A DNA stretch of 64,000 nucleotides from Streptomyces avidinii (lineage in GTDB: Bacteria; Actinomycetota; Actinomycetes; Streptomycetales; Streptomycetaceae), in the NCBI RefSeq assembly GCF_014650695.1, contig NZ_BMVL01000004.1:357999-421998 (forward strand), written 5' to 3'. Every line of letters starts with the position of its first letter. The first letter of the stretch is position 1. This document shows, in pieces, positions 27,789-36,978 of the stretch. The notes under the pieces were generated by a model that did no database searches, was not told the origin of the DNA, and saw nothing but the letters and a program-made list of their open reading frames with translations. The position numbers were made by a program, and so were the translations under genes.

Positions 27789-29521
27789 CGGCCACCGACA
27801 CCGGCACGGCCACCGGCGCGGGTGCGGCCGCCGACAGCGGCACCGGATCCGACACCGACACCAGCACCGGAGCGGCCGCCCCGCAGGGCACCGGCGGCGC
27901 GGCACCCGCGAAGACCTCGGTGCTGCGCAGCGGCGTGCTCATGGCGGCCGGTTCGATCGTCTCCCGCGCCACCGGCTTCATCCGCTCCGCCGTCGTCGTC
28001 GCGGCGCTGGGCACCGGACTCCTCGGCGACGGCTACGCCGTCGCCAACACGGTCCCGAACATCATCTACATGCTGCTCATCGGCGGCGCGCTCAACGCCG
28101 TCTTCGTACCCGAACTGGTCCGGGCCGCCAAGGAGCACGCGGACGGCGGATCCGCCTACACCGACCGGCTGCTCACCGCCTGCACCGCGGCCCTCGTGGC
28201 GCTCACCGCCGCCGCGGTCCTCGCCGCACCGCTGATCGTCTCGGCGTACACCGACTACAGCGGCGCCCAGGCGAGCACCACCGTGGCCCTGGCCCGGTAC
28301 TGCCTGCCGCAGATCCTCTTCTACGGGCTCTTCACCCTGCTCGGCCAGGTGCTGAACGCCCGCGGCCGGTTCGGCGCCATGATGTGGACCCCGGTCCTCA
28401 ACAACCTCGTGATCATCGGCGTCTTCGGGCTCTTCCTCTCCATCTCCCACGACGCCGCAGGCGGCCTCACCGCCGCCGAGACCCGGCTCCTGGGCCTCGG
28501 CACCACCGCCGGCATCGTCCTGCAGGCCCTCGCCCTCGTCCCCTCGCTGCGCGCCGCCCGCTTCCGCTGGCGCCCCCGCTTCGACTGGCGCGGCAGCGGC
28601 CTCGGCCGCCCGCTGCGCAACGCGGGCTGGCTGGTGATGCTCGTCCTCACCAACCAGATCGCCTACTGGGTCGTCACCCGGCTCTCCACCACCACCGGGC
28701 AGCACGCCGTCGAGGCCGGCCTCGCCGGCGGCGCCGGCTACACCGCCTACAGCAACGCCTACATGCTGTGGATCGTCCCGCAGGGCATCATCACCGTCTC
28801 CCTCGTGACCGCCCTGATGCCCCGGATGAGCTCGGCCGCCGCCGAGGGCGACCTCGCCACCGTGCGCCGCGACGTCTCCTACGCCCTGCGCTCCAGCGCC
28901 GCCCTCGTGGTGCCGGCCGCCGCACTGTTCGCCGCCCTCGCGCCCTGGGTGATGGGCAGCGTCTTCGAGTACGGCCGCACCGGCGCCGCCGACATCGAGG
29001 TCATGGCGGGCATGCTCATCGCCTTCGCACCCGGCCTGATCGCCTTCTCCGCGCAGTACGTCCTCTCGCGCGGCTTCTACGCACTCTCCGACACCCGGAC
29101 CCCCTTCTTCCTGAACCTGGTCATCGCCGGGCTCAACGCCGGGCTGTCCGCCGCCGCCTACTTCCTGCTGTCCCCGCGCTGGGCGGTCACCGGCATGGCC
29201 GCAGCCTCCTCCATCGCCTTCCTCGCGGGCGCCGCCGTCACCGCGTACACCCTCGCCCGCAGGCTCGGCCCGCGCACGGGGACCCGTACCGAACGGCGCG
29301 CGAGTGCCGTACGGACCCACGTCCGGCTGCTGGCCGCCTGCGCGCCGGCGGCCGTCGTCGGGTACGCGGCCGCCCGCGCCGCCGACCCCTTCGGCAACTT
29401 CGCCGCGGTCGGGGCGGGAACCGCCGCCCTCGCACTGGTCGTCGTACTCCTCGCCGGGCCGCTGCGCCTGACGGAGATCACCGACCTGCTGGACTCCCTG
29501 CGGCGCAAGATCGGCCGGTAG
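27785..29521 (+). CDS. murJ: MurJ/MviN-like lipid II flippase
   Basis: The 578-aa MOP-superfamily protein has ~14 membrane segments. Conserved parts are GSIVSRATGFIRSAVV, ANTVPNIIYMLLIGGALNAVFVP and QGIITVSLVTALMPRMS. A ~40-residue Thr/Gly/Ala-rich cytosolic start precedes helix 1. There is no pseudokinase or large C-terminal domain. It probably flips lipid II to the outer face. Many actinobacteria have a second MurJ copy near replication genes, so this may be a paralogue; I cannot test that here. Start GTG 27785 overlaps femX. The two-component genes follow 38 bp later. Confidence 0.88.
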   Translation: MTATDTGTATGAGAAADSGTGSDTDTSTGAAAPQGTGGAAPAKTSVLRSGVLMAAGSIVSRATGFIRSAVVVAALGTGLLGDGYAVANTVPNIIYMLLIGGALNAVFVPELVRAAKEHADGGSAYTDRLLTACTAALVALTAAAVLAAPLIVSAYTDYSGAQASTTVALARYCLPQILFYGLFTLLGQVLNARGRFGAMMWTPVLNNLVIIGVFGLFLSISHDAAGGLTAAETRLLGLGTTAGIVLQALALVPSLRAARFRWRPRFDWRGSGLGRPLRNAGWLVMLVLTNQIAYWVVTRLSTTTGQHAVEAGLAGGAGYTAYSNAYMLWIVPQGIITVSLVTALMPRMSSAAAEGDLATVRRDVSYALRSSAALVVPAAALFAALAPWVMGSVFEYGRTGAADIEVMAGMLIAFAPGLIAFSAQYVLSRGFYALSDTRTPFFLNLVIAGLNAGLSAAAYFLLSPRWAVTGMAAASSIAFLAGAAVTAYTLARRLGPRTGTRTERRASAVRTHVRLLAACAPAAVVGYAAARAADPFGNFAAVGAGTAALALVVVLLAGPLRLTEITDLLDSLRRKIGR

Positions 29522-29559
29522 CCGGGGGAGGCCGCGCACCACCCTGGGATACTGACCGG

Positions 29560-30243
29560 ATGCCACGCGTACTGCTGATCGAGGACGACCCTTCCATCCG
29601 GGAGGGCGTGGGCCTCGGCCTGCGCCGCCGCGGCCACGAGGTGAGTTCCGCCGAGACGGGGGAGGAGGGGCTCGCCCTGATGGCGGGCTTCCGTCCCGAG
29701 CTCGTCCTCCTCGACCTGATGCTGCCGGGAATCAACGGCGTCCAGGTCTGCCGCCGCATACGCGAGAACAGCCAGGTGCCGATCATCATGCTCACCGCAC
29801 GCGGCGACGACTTCGACATAGTCGTCGGCCTGGAGGCCGGCGCCGACGACTACATCGTCAAACCCGCCCGCACCGAGGTCATCGAGGCCCGCATCAAAGC
29901 CGTACTGCGCCGCCTCAGCGACCCGGTGGGCGCCCGCCCCGGGGTCGAGCACCACGGCGAGCTGACCATCGACCGCGCCGGGCTGAGCGTCGCCAAGAAC
30001 GGCGAACGCGTTCCGCTCGCCCCCAGCGAGATCAAGCTCCTGCTGCACCTGTCGGCCTCGCCCGAGCAGGTCTTCTCCCGCCAGCAGCTCCTCGAGTACG
30101 TCTGGGACCACAGCTACCACGCCGACGCCCGGCTCGTGGACGCCTGCGTCCGCCGGCTGCGCACCAAGGTCGAGGACCCCGACGCGAGCCCCCGCTACAT
30201 ACAGACCGTGCGGGGCTTCGGCTACCGCTTCGGGCCCCTGTAG
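29560..30243 (+). CDS. OmpR/PhoB-family response regulator
   Basis: The 227-aa regulator has a receiver domain with D9/D10, phospho-acceptor D52 (LVLLDLMLPG) and Lys in DDYIVKPAR. The winged-helix output domain (~130-225) ends TVRGFGYRFGPL. The motif order is that of MtrA/CseB/PhoP. ATG 29560 has no Shine-Dalgarno, but GATACT lies 6 nt upstream, so the mRNA may be leaderless. The sensor kinase follows after 6 nt and a lipoprotein is coupled to the kinase. Location behind femX/murJ suggests envelope stress or growth control, an inference. Confidence 0.92.
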   Translation: MPRVLLIEDDPSIREGVGLGLRRRGHEVSSAETGEEGLALMAGFRPELVLLDLMLPGINGVQVCRRIRENSQVPIIMLTARGDDFDIVVGLEAGADDYIVKPARTEVIEARIKAVLRRLSDPVGARPGVEHHGELTIDRAGLSVAKNGERVPLAPSEIKLLLHLSASPEQVFSRQQLLEYVWDHSYHADARLVDACVRRLRTKVEDPDASPRYIQTVRGFGYRFGPL

Positions 30244-30249
30244 GCCCCG

Positions 30250-31704
30250 GTGCGACGCATAGCGCCACTGGGCCTGCGCACCCGGCTGATCGCCGCCTTC
30301 CTGCTGGTCGCCGCGATCAGCGCGGTGACCACCGCCGCCCTCACCTACCAGCAGGCGCGCAACGCGATCCTCAAGCAGACCCAGGACACCGCCATCAGCA
30401 CGCTGCGGGACCAGGTCGAACAGCAGGAGATACGCCTGCCGCTGGACCAGGCGGAGCTCCAGCGGGTCGTCATCGAACTGGGCAAGCGCGGCAAACCGCA
30501 CCCGTGGATCGTCTTCGGCGAGTACGGCAGCCTGCGCGTCTCCACCAACCCCGACACACCGACCTCCGGCGTGATCACCGACAACCTGCGGGAGAGGGTC
30601 CGCCGCCACGACTACACCGCCTTCCAGCGGGTCGAGGACGCGCGCGGCAACCCGTGGCTGACGGTCGGTGTCCCCGCCGTCTTCGAGCACAACGGATTCA
30701 AGGAATCCACCGGGGCCGTCTTCTTCGCCAGCGTCCCGCTCTCCGCCGAACGGCAGACCGTCGAGGCCATGGTGGACGCCGCCAAGCAGGGCGCCGTCCC
30801 GGGCCTGGCCATCGCTATCGTGCCCGCGCTGCTGGCCGCCCGCAGCGTGCTGCGGCCGGTCCGCGACATGCGCCGCGCCGCCCAGCACCTCGGCCGCGGC
30901 CGCCTCGACACCCGCATCGAGGTCCGGGGCGCCGACGAACTCGCCGGACTCGCCCGCACCTTCAACGAGACCGCCCGCGCGCTGGAGCAGTCCGTGCGCG
31001 AGCTCCAGGAGGCGGAGGTCCGCGCCCGCCGCTTCGCCTCCGACGTCTCCCACGAACTGCGCACCCCGCTCGCCGGGATGCTCGCCGTCACCGAGGTCCT
31101 CGACGAGGACGCCGAGCGCCTCGACGCCGACACCGCCAAGGCCCTGCGCCTGGTCAGCGCCGAGACGGGCAAACTCGCCGTCCTCGTCGAGGACCTGATG
31201 GAGATCTCCCGCTTCGACGCCCGCGCCGCCGAGCTCAACCTCGACGACGTGGACATCGCGGAAGCCGTCCGCAAGACCCTGGAGCGCCGCCACTGGATCG
31301 ACGACCGGGTCGTCACCGAACTGCCCGACGGGGTGCGTGCCCGGCTCGACCCGCGCCGCTTCGACGTGATCCTCGCCAACCTCGTCGGCAACGCCCTGCG
31401 GCACGGCGGCGCGCCCGTACGCGTCACCGTACGGACCGCACCGGGCCGAGGCGGCCAGGACGGCGAACGGCTGCTGATCGACGTCGCCGACAGCGGACCC
31501 GGCATCGCCCCCGAGGTGCTGCCGCACATCTTCGACCGGTTCTTCAAGGCCGACGCGGCGCGGACCCGCTCCGCCGGCAGCGGGCTCGGCCTCGCCATCA
31601 CGCTGGAGAACGTCCGCCTGCACGGCGGCACCCTCCTCGCGGGCAACGGGCCTTCCGGAGGGGCCGTCTTCACCCTCGACATGCCACTGGAGGCCCGGGT
31701 ATGA
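30250..31704 (+). CDS. Sensor histidine kinase (HAMP-HisKA-HATPase_c)
   Basis: A 484-aa kinase. A first membrane helix (~12-32), a ~145-residue extracytoplasmic sensor and a second helix (~178-196) are followed by HAMP (~198-250) and the phosphorylation helix with H268 in DVSHELRTPLAG. The ATP domain has ILANLVGNALRHG, VADSGPGI and GSGLGLAITLENV. This is the canonical envelope-sensing layout of MtrB/CseC kinases. GTG 30250 follows the regulator closely, and the stop overlaps the lipoprotein start by ATGA. It presumably phosphorylates the adjacent OmpR-type regulator. Confidence 0.93.
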   Translation: MRRIAPLGLRTRLIAAFLLVAAISAVTTAALTYQQARNAILKQTQDTAISTLRDQVEQQEIRLPLDQAELQRVVIELGKRGKPHPWIVFGEYGSLRVSTNPDTPTSGVITDNLRERVRRHDYTAFQRVEDARGNPWLTVGVPAVFEHNGFKESTGAVFFASVPLSAERQTVEAMVDAAKQGAVPGLAIAIVPALLAARSVLRPVRDMRRAAQHLGRGRLDTRIEVRGADELAGLARTFNETARALEQSVRELQEAEVRARRFASDVSHELRTPLAGMLAVTEVLDEDAERLDADTAKALRLVSAETGKLAVLVEDLMEISRFDARAAELNLDDVDIAEAVRKTLERRHWIDDRVVTELPDGVRARLDPRRFDVILANLVGNALRHGGAPVRVTVRTAPGRGGQDGERLLIDVADSGPGIAPEVLPHIFDRFFKADAARTRSAGSGLGLAITLENVRLHGGTLLAGNGPSGGAVFTLDMPLEARV

Positions 31705-32237
31705 CACGCCGGAGGAGGAGCTCCCGGGCCGCCGCGGCCACGGCGGTGCTGACGGGCTGCGCCCTGCTGCTCACCGGATGCGGGATCAAACGGACCGGGG
31801 TGATCGAGAGCGGCCACGCCGCGTCCGTCAAGGTCCCCGGGGCCGGCAAGAACACCGTCCTGTACTTCGTGTCCAAGGAGGGCGACCGGCTCGTCCCGAC
31901 CCCGTTCACCCTGTTCGACGGCTACACCCTCGGGCCCGCGGCGCTCGTCCGCCTGCTGCTGGACGGTCCCACGGGCCGGGCCGGGGAGGCCGGTCTCACC
32001 ACGGCGCTGCCCCGGCTGCCCTCCGGGACGGCGGACGCCGTGGCGGTGAGCCCGTACGCGCAGGAGCGCGGGATGACGGTCCGTGTGCCGTTCCCCGTGG
32101 GCGACCTGTCGGCACTGGCCCGCAAGCAGCTGGTGTGCACCGTCGGCGTCTCCGCCGTCGCGGACACCCTCAGCCCCGTCATCCTCCAGGGCACCGACAC
32201 CACCCTCCCCTCCGACGAGTGCGACCTGAACCGCTGA
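31701..32237 (+). CDS. GerMN-domain-like lipoprotein coupled to the two-component system
   Basis: The 178-aa lipoprotein has an Arg-rich start (MTRRRRSSR), a hydrophobic core and lipobox LLTGC with C27 (an earlier VLTGC at C20 is less likely). The mature domain has VLYFVSKEGDRLVPT, then ALVRLLLDGPTG and GMTVRVPF, which resemble the GerMN fold of LpqB and GerM. Gene order regulator-kinase-lipoprotein recalls mtrAB-lpqB and cseABC, where the lipoprotein tunes the kinase. At 178 aa this is a GerMN domain alone, without the beta-propeller of LpqB. ATGA overlap with the kinase indicates coupled synthesis. The modulating role is inferred. Confidence 0.82.
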   Translation: MTRRRRSSRAAAATAVLTGCALLLTGCGIKRTGVIESGHAASVKVPGAGKNTVLYFVSKEGDRLVPTPFTLFDGYTLGPAALVRLLLDGPTGRAGEAGLTTALPRLPSGTADAVAVSPYAQERGMTVRVPFPVGDLSALARKQLVCTVGVSAVADTLSPVILQGTDTTLPSDECDLNR

Positions 32238-32304
32238 CCGGCCCGCCCGGTCGCGCCTGGGCCGCACTCTTGCGGGTGGGCCCCGCACCCGTCACGGTGG
32301 CCCC

Positions 32305-33564
32305 ATGGATCACGCCGCGGACGTCCCCGACGTCTTCGACCCCCGCATCTACGCCGCCGGAGTTCCGCACGAGCGCTACCGGCTGCTGCGCGAGCGGCAC
32401 CCCGTGGCGTGGCAGGCCGAACCCGAGATCCGGGGCTGGCCCGCCGGCCCCGGCTTCTGGGCGGTCACCCGGCACGCCGACGTCGTCCGGGTCCTGCGCG
32501 ACCACCGCACCTACTCCTCCTGGCTGGGCGCCACCCAGATCCGCGACCCCGACCCGGCCGACCTGCCCTTCCTGCGCCGCACCATGCTCAACCAGGACCC
32601 GCCGGAGCACGGCAGACTGCGAAGGCTCGTATCGCGGGCCTTCACCCCGGCCCGCGTCGACGCCTTCGCCGGGAGGGTGCGCGAGCGCGCCCGCACCCTG
32701 CTCGCCGCCGCACGGGAGAGCGCCGAGGACGGCGCCGCCGACCTCGTGCGCACCGTCACCGACGAATACGCGCTGCTGAACCTCACCGACCTGCTGGGCG
32801 TCCCGGCCGCCGACCGGGCCCTGCTGCTGGAGTGGACCGTACGGATCATCGGCTACCAGGACCCCGAGGACGCCCCGGCCCCGCTCCTCGGCCCGGACGG
32901 CACACCGCTCAACCCGCGCTCGCCGGCCCTGCTCGGCGAGATGTTCGCGTACGCCCGCGAACTGGCCGCCCACAAGCGCGCACGTCCCGGCGACGACGTG
33001 ATGACCGCCCTCGCCGGGGCCGGACTGGACCCGGCCGAACTGGAGATGTTCTTCTTCCTGCTCACCGTCGCCGGCAACGACACCGTGCGCAGCGCGGCCC
33101 CCGGCGGCCTGCTCGCGCTGGCCGGGGACCCGGACGCCTACCGCCGGCTCTCGGTCGGCGCCGCCCCCATGGACCGGGCCGTCGACGAACTCCTGCGCGT
33201 CCACCCACCGGTGCTCAGCTTCCGCCGCACGGCCTCCGCCGACACCGAACTGGCCGGGCAGCCGATCCGCGCCGGGGACAAGGTGGTGGTCTTCCACGCC
33301 TCCGCCAACCACGACGAGCGCGTCTTCGCCGACCCCGGCCGCCTGGACCTGGCCCGCACGCCCAACCCGCACGTCTCCTTCGGGGACGGCCCGCACGTCT
33401 GCCTCGGCGCCCATTTCGCCCGGCTCCAGCTGCGCATCCTCTACGAGGAGTGGTGCGCGGCGATGCCCGCGCCGGAACTGGCCGGCCCGCCGCGCCGGCT
33501 GGTGTCGAACTTCATCAACGGGATCACGCGGCTGCCGGTACGGGTGTCAGGGCGGCCCGGGTGA
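32305..33564 (+). CDS. Cytochrome P450
   Basis: The 419-aa soluble bacterial P450 has I-helix AGNDT (~258), EXXR region DELLRVHPP with FRRTAS, and heme loop FGDGPHVCLGAHFA with ligand C366. It starts ATG 32305. No ferredoxin, ferredoxin reductase or biosynthetic gene is adjacent, so redox partners are supplied elsewhere. The I-helix reads GNDTVRS in place of the usual GHETT, as seen in CYP families acting on sterols, fatty acids or terpenes. The substrate is unknown. The 3' end overlaps the convergent membrane-protein gene by 41 bp. Confidence 0.93.
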   Translation: MDHAADVPDVFDPRIYAAGVPHERYRLLRERHPVAWQAEPEIRGWPAGPGFWAVTRHADVVRVLRDHRTYSSWLGATQIRDPDPADLPFLRRTMLNQDPPEHGRLRRLVSRAFTPARVDAFAGRVRERARTLLAAARESAEDGAADLVRTVTDEYALLNLTDLLGVPAADRALLLEWTVRIIGYQDPEDAPAPLLGPDGTPLNPRSPALLGEMFAYARELAAHKRARPGDDVMTALAGAGLDPAELEMFFFLLTVAGNDTVRSAAPGGLLALAGDPDAYRRLSVGAAPMDRAVDELLRVHPPVLSFRRTASADTELAGQPIRAGDKVVVFHASANHDERVFADPGRLDLARTPNPHVSFGDGPHVCLGAHFARLQLRILYEEWCAAMPAPELAGPPRRLVSNFINGITRLPVRVSGRPG

Positions 33565-34249
33565 CATCGGCCGCCAGCTCGGTCACATCGGGCCCGTACG
33601 CGTGGGAGTTGACCACCTTCAGCACCAGGCAGAAGGACTCCTTCCCGTACTTGCGGGCCAGCCGCTCGTGGTGGCGGGCCAGGTAGCGGGCGGCGGCCTG
33701 GTTGCTGACCGCCGTCTGCCCGGACAGCAGGAAGACGGGCCGGCCGCCCTGCGCGGCCGTCAGCCTGGCCAGCAGCACGTACTCCACCTGCTCCTTGGCC
33801 CACCGGTAGACCTCGCCGCCCACCTGGATCGCGCCCCGGTCCTCGTGCTCCTGGGTATCGACGTTCACCCGTACCCCCGGCAGCATCGAGGCCAGGTGTG
33901 CCACCGTACGGGTGTTGGACGTCGGGCCGCCGACGCAGAACTCGGCGCGCTCGCCGAAGCCCTGACGCGCCTCGTCGTGCGTGACGATCTGGACGTTCGC
34001 CCCGCAGTCCTTGATCAGCGCGGATATCTCCAGCAGGGCGAAGGCGTCGTTGCGGTGCACCGACGATTCCTTGCCGCCCATCTGCCGGTTGACGACGAAC
34101 AGACAGTCGGAGCCGGGCGGCAGCCCGAAGAACACCTGCTTGCGGCGCAGCGCACGACGCCACAGATAGGTCCGGGCGAACCAGCCGAACCCGCCGCTGA
34201 CGGCAGTGGCTATCACCCCGAGCACGATGTTGCGCACGTCGTCATTCAT
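33524..34249 (-). CDS. Membrane-anchored protein of unknown function, 241 aa
   Basis: It has a short N-terminal membrane helix (VLGVIATAVSGGFGWFARTYLW trimmed to its core at ~8-25) followed by basic WRRALRRKQ. A ~200-residue soluble domain comes next, with strands such as CLFVVNRQ, VQIVTHDEA and RPVFLLSGQTAVSN and a GGPTSNTRT loop. The strand/loop pattern suggests a Rossmann-like nucleotide-binding fold, but I do not recognise the family. TACCAT lies 7 nt before the ATG, so the mRNA may be leaderless. It overlaps the convergent P450 by 41 bp. Confidence 0.75.
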   Translation of the reverse strand: MNDDVRNIVLGVIATAVSGGFGWFARTYLWRRALRRKQVFFGLPPGSDCLFVVNRQMGGKESSVHRNDAFALLEISALIKDCGANVQIVTHDEARQGFGERAEFCVGGPTSNTRTVAHLASMLPGVRVNVDTQEHEDRGAIQVGGEVYRWAKEQVEYVLLARLTAAQGGRPVFLLSGQTAVSNQAAARYLARHHERLARKYGKESFCLVLKVVNSHAYGPDVTELAADVTRAALTPVPAAA

Positions 34250-34350
34250 GCGGCGGATGGTAGCCGCCGCCCGGCCTTCCTGACGCGGGGGGTGCAGTGA
34301 AGTTACGCTGCGCGAACTAGGCCTGACCGGCCGTCGACTGGAGGAACCGG

Positions 34351-36153
34351 ATGCGTGGTCCCGCCGCACGTCAGTTAGCGCTCGTCGCCCTCGCCGGAGC
34401 GCTCGTCTCCACCGGGGCCGCCGCCCCGCCCACCCCCACGACCGCCCCACCGGCCAAGGTGCCGGTCGCCGTCGGGTACGGCGGGGCCGTGGCCAGTGTC
34501 GACGCCGACGCGTCGGCCGCCGGCATCGCCGTCCTGCGTTCCGGCGGCAACGCCGTGGACGCGGCGATCGCCACCGCCGCCGCGCTGGGGGTGACCGAGC
34601 CCTACTCGGCGGGCATCGGCGGAGGCGGCTACTTCGTCTACTACGACGCGCGCTCCCACCGCGTGCACACCATCGACGGCCGCGAGACCGCCCCCGCCAC
34701 GGCCACCGAGGCCCTGTTCCAGGAGAACGGCCTGCCCATCCCCTTCGCGGAGGGCCAGACCAGCGGACTCGGCGTCGGCGTCCCCGGTACCCCCGCCACC
34801 TGGAAGAGCGCCCTCGACGCCTGGGGCACCCGCCCGCTCGACAGACTGCTGAAGCCCGCCGAGAAACTGGCCCGAGACGGCTTCACCGTGGACAGCACCT
34901 TCCGCGCCCAGACCGAGCTCAACCAGGACCGCTTCAAGGACTTCCCGGCCACCTCGAAGCTCTTCCTGCCGGGCGGCGCCCTGCCGGTGGTCGGCTCCAC
35001 CTTCAAGAACCCGGACCTGGCCGCCACCTATGCCGAACTCGGGCGCAAGGGGACCGGCGCCCTCTACCGGGGGCCGATCGCCGAGGACATCGTCCGGGCC
35101 GTCCGCACGCCTCCGGTGGACCCGGCCGCCACCCGCAAGGTCCGCGCCGGCGACCTGACCACCGGCGACCTGCGCGCGTACGCCACCAAGCGGCAGGATC
35201 CGACCCGGGTGGGCTACCGCGGCCTGGACGTCTACAGCATGGCCCCCTCCTCCTCGGGCGGCACCACCGTCGGCGAGGCGCTGAACATCCTGGAGCGGAC
35301 CGACCTCTCGAAGCTGTCCGAGGCGCAGTACTTGCACCGCTTCATCGAGGCCTCGCGGATCTCCTTCGCCGACCGGGGCCGCTGGGTCGGCGACCCGGCG
35401 GCGGTGCGGGTGCCGACGCGCGAGCTGCTCTCCCAGCGGTTCGCCGACTCGCGCGCCTGCCTGATCTCTCCGGACCGTGCGCTGACCAGTCCGCTCGCCC
35501 CCGGTGACCCGCGCGACCCGGCGCCCTGCGCCACCACCGGCAGGGCCGCGCCGACCACGTACGAGGGGGAGAACACCACGCACCTGACGGCCGCCGACCG
35601 CTGGGGCAACGTGGTCTCCTACACCCTGACCATCGAGTCCACCGGCGGCAGCGCGATCACCGTGCCCGGCCGCGGATTCCTGCTCAACAACGAGCTCACC
35701 GACTTCTCCTTCGCCCCGGCCGCACCCGGCGTCCCGGACCCGAACCTGCCCGGCCCCGGCAAGCGGCCGCGATCCTCCATGGCCCCGACCATCGTGCTGG
35801 ACGACGGCCGCCCGGTGCTCGCGGTGGGCTCCCCGGGCGGTGCCACCATCATCACCACCGTGCTGCAGACTCTGATCGGCCACCTGGACCGGGGCCTGCC
35901 GCTGGTCGACGCGATCGCCGCGCCGCGGGCCAGCCAGCGCAACCAGACCACCACCGAGCTGGAGCCGGGCCTGTGGAACAGCCCGCTGCGCGCGGAGCTG
36001 GAGGCGATCGGCCAGGGCTTCCGGCAGAACCCGGAGATCGGTGCGGCGACCGGCGTGCAGCGGCTGCCGGACGGCCGGTGGCTGGCGGCGGCCGAGACCA
36101 GCCGGCGGGGCGGCGGCTCGGCCATGGTGGTCCACCCGCACGGGAGGCCGTAG
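34351..36153 (+). CDS. ggt: Gamma-glutamyltranspeptidase
   Basis: Hydrolyses or transfers gamma-glutamyl groups from glutathione-like peptides outside the cell. The 600-aa precursor has a signal peptide ending near TGAAA. The large subunit begins around GYGGAVASVDADAS, with GIGGGGYFVYY. Autocleavage is expected at N-T409 in GENTTHLTA, making T409 the nucleophile of the small subunit. RPRSSMAPT and VGSPGGATIITTV are the conserved binding and oxyanion motifs. ATG 34351 has GGAGGA 6 nt upstream. Actinobacteria mostly lack glutathione, so polyglutamate or gamma-glutamyl amino acids are likelier substrates. Confidence 0.93.
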   Translation: MRGPAARQLALVALAGALVSTGAAAPPTPTTAPPAKVPVAVGYGGAVASVDADASAAGIAVLRSGGNAVDAAIATAAALGVTEPYSAGIGGGGYFVYYDARSHRVHTIDGRETAPATATEALFQENGLPIPFAEGQTSGLGVGVPGTPATWKSALDAWGTRPLDRLLKPAEKLARDGFTVDSTFRAQTELNQDRFKDFPATSKLFLPGGALPVVGSTFKNPDLAATYAELGRKGTGALYRGPIAEDIVRAVRTPPVDPAATRKVRAGDLTTGDLRAYATKRQDPTRVGYRGLDVYSMAPSSSGGTTVGEALNILERTDLSKLSEAQYLHRFIEASRISFADRGRWVGDPAAVRVPTRELLSQRFADSRACLISPDRALTSPLAPGDPRDPAPCATTGRAAPTTYEGENTTHLTAADRWGNVVSYTLTIESTGGSAITVPGRGFLLNNELTDFSFAPAAPGVPDPNLPGPGKRPRSSMAPTIVLDDGRPVLAVGSPGGATIITTVLQTLIGHLDRGLPLVDAIAAPRASQRNQTTTELEPGLWNSPLRAELEAIGQGFRQNPEIGAATGVQRLPDGRWLAAAETSRRGGGSAMVVHPHGRP

Positions 36154-36209
36154 CGCCACGACCGTGCCACGACCTGCGCCAGGACCTGTGCCACGACCCG
36201 AGCCGCCCC

Positions 36210-36977
36210 CTAGAGGACGGTGAGGATCCGCGGACCGTCGGCGGTGATCGCGACCGTGTGTTCCGAGTGCGCGGCCCGGCTGCCGTCGACGGTGCGCAGG
36301 GTCCAGCCGTCCCGGTCGCAGCTGTAGTCGTCCGTACCGCCCGCGATCAGCATCGGCTCGATGGCGAGGACCATGCCGGGGCGCAGCTTCGTACCGCGTC
36401 CCGGCGGGCCCTCATTGGGGACGCCCGGGTCCTCGTGCATGGCGCGGCCGATGCCGTGGCCGCCGAAGCCGTCCGGGACGCCGTACCCGGCGGCGCGGCA
36501 GGTGGTGCCGACGGCGTGGGCGATGTCGCCGATCCTGTTCCCCGGTACGGCGGCGGCGATCCCGGCAGCGAGGGCCGCCTCGGAGGTCTCGATCAGCCGG
36601 AGGTCGGCGGGGCGGGCCCGGCCGACCGTGAAGCTGACCGCCGCGTCCCCGACCCAGCCGCCGAGCTCCGCCCCGAAGTCCGCGCTGACCAGGTCGCCGT
36701 CCCGCAGCCGCTGGTCGCCGGGGATGCCGTGCACGATCGCGTCGTTCACCGAGAGGCACACCACGGCGGGGAAGGGCACCGGCGCGAACTGCGGCCGGTA
36801 GCCCAGGAAGGGCGAGGTGGCGCCGGCCTCGCGGAGCACCTCGCGCGCCACCCGGTCCAGGTCCAGCGGGGACACCCCCACGTCGGCGGCCTCCCGTACG
36901 GCGGCCAGGGCGCGGGCGACCACCCGGCCCGCGGCGCGCATCTCGTCGATCTCTCGTTCCGTCTTCAGAATCACCAT
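36210..36977 (-). CDS. map: Type I methionine aminopeptidase
   Basis: Removes the initiator Met. The 255-aa enzyme shows all five metal ligands: Asp in VSADFGA, Asp in GDAAVSF, His in GHGIGRAMHEDP, Glu in LAIEPML and Glu in HSEHT. No N-terminal zinc or SH3 extension is present. The ATG at 36977 has no Shine-Dalgarno. TATAGT lies 7 nt upstream, so the transcript is probably leaderless, and the -10 and start lie inside one arm of an 11-bp inverted repeat shared with a divergent HTH gene. That suggests regulated expression, unusual for a housekeeping map and more typical of a secondary copy. Confidence 0.92.
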   Translation of the reverse strand: MVILKTEREIDEMRAAGRVVARALAAVREAADVGVSPLDLDRVAREVLREAGATSPFLGYRPQFAPVPFPAVVCLSVNDAIVHGIPGDQRLRDGDLVSADFGAELGGWVGDAAVSFTVGRARPADLRLIETSEAALAAGIAAAVPGNRIGDIAHAVGTTCRAAGYGVPDGFGGHGIGRAMHEDPGVPNEGPPGRGTKLRPGMVLAIEPMLIAGGTDDYSCDRDGWTLRTVDGSRAAHSEHTVAITADGPRILTVL

Positions 36978-36978
36978 G

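Noticed and set aside
32305..33564. Natural-product biosynthetic cluster
   Set aside because: The P450 stands alone; no PKS, NRPS, terpene synthase or tailoring set is adjacent.
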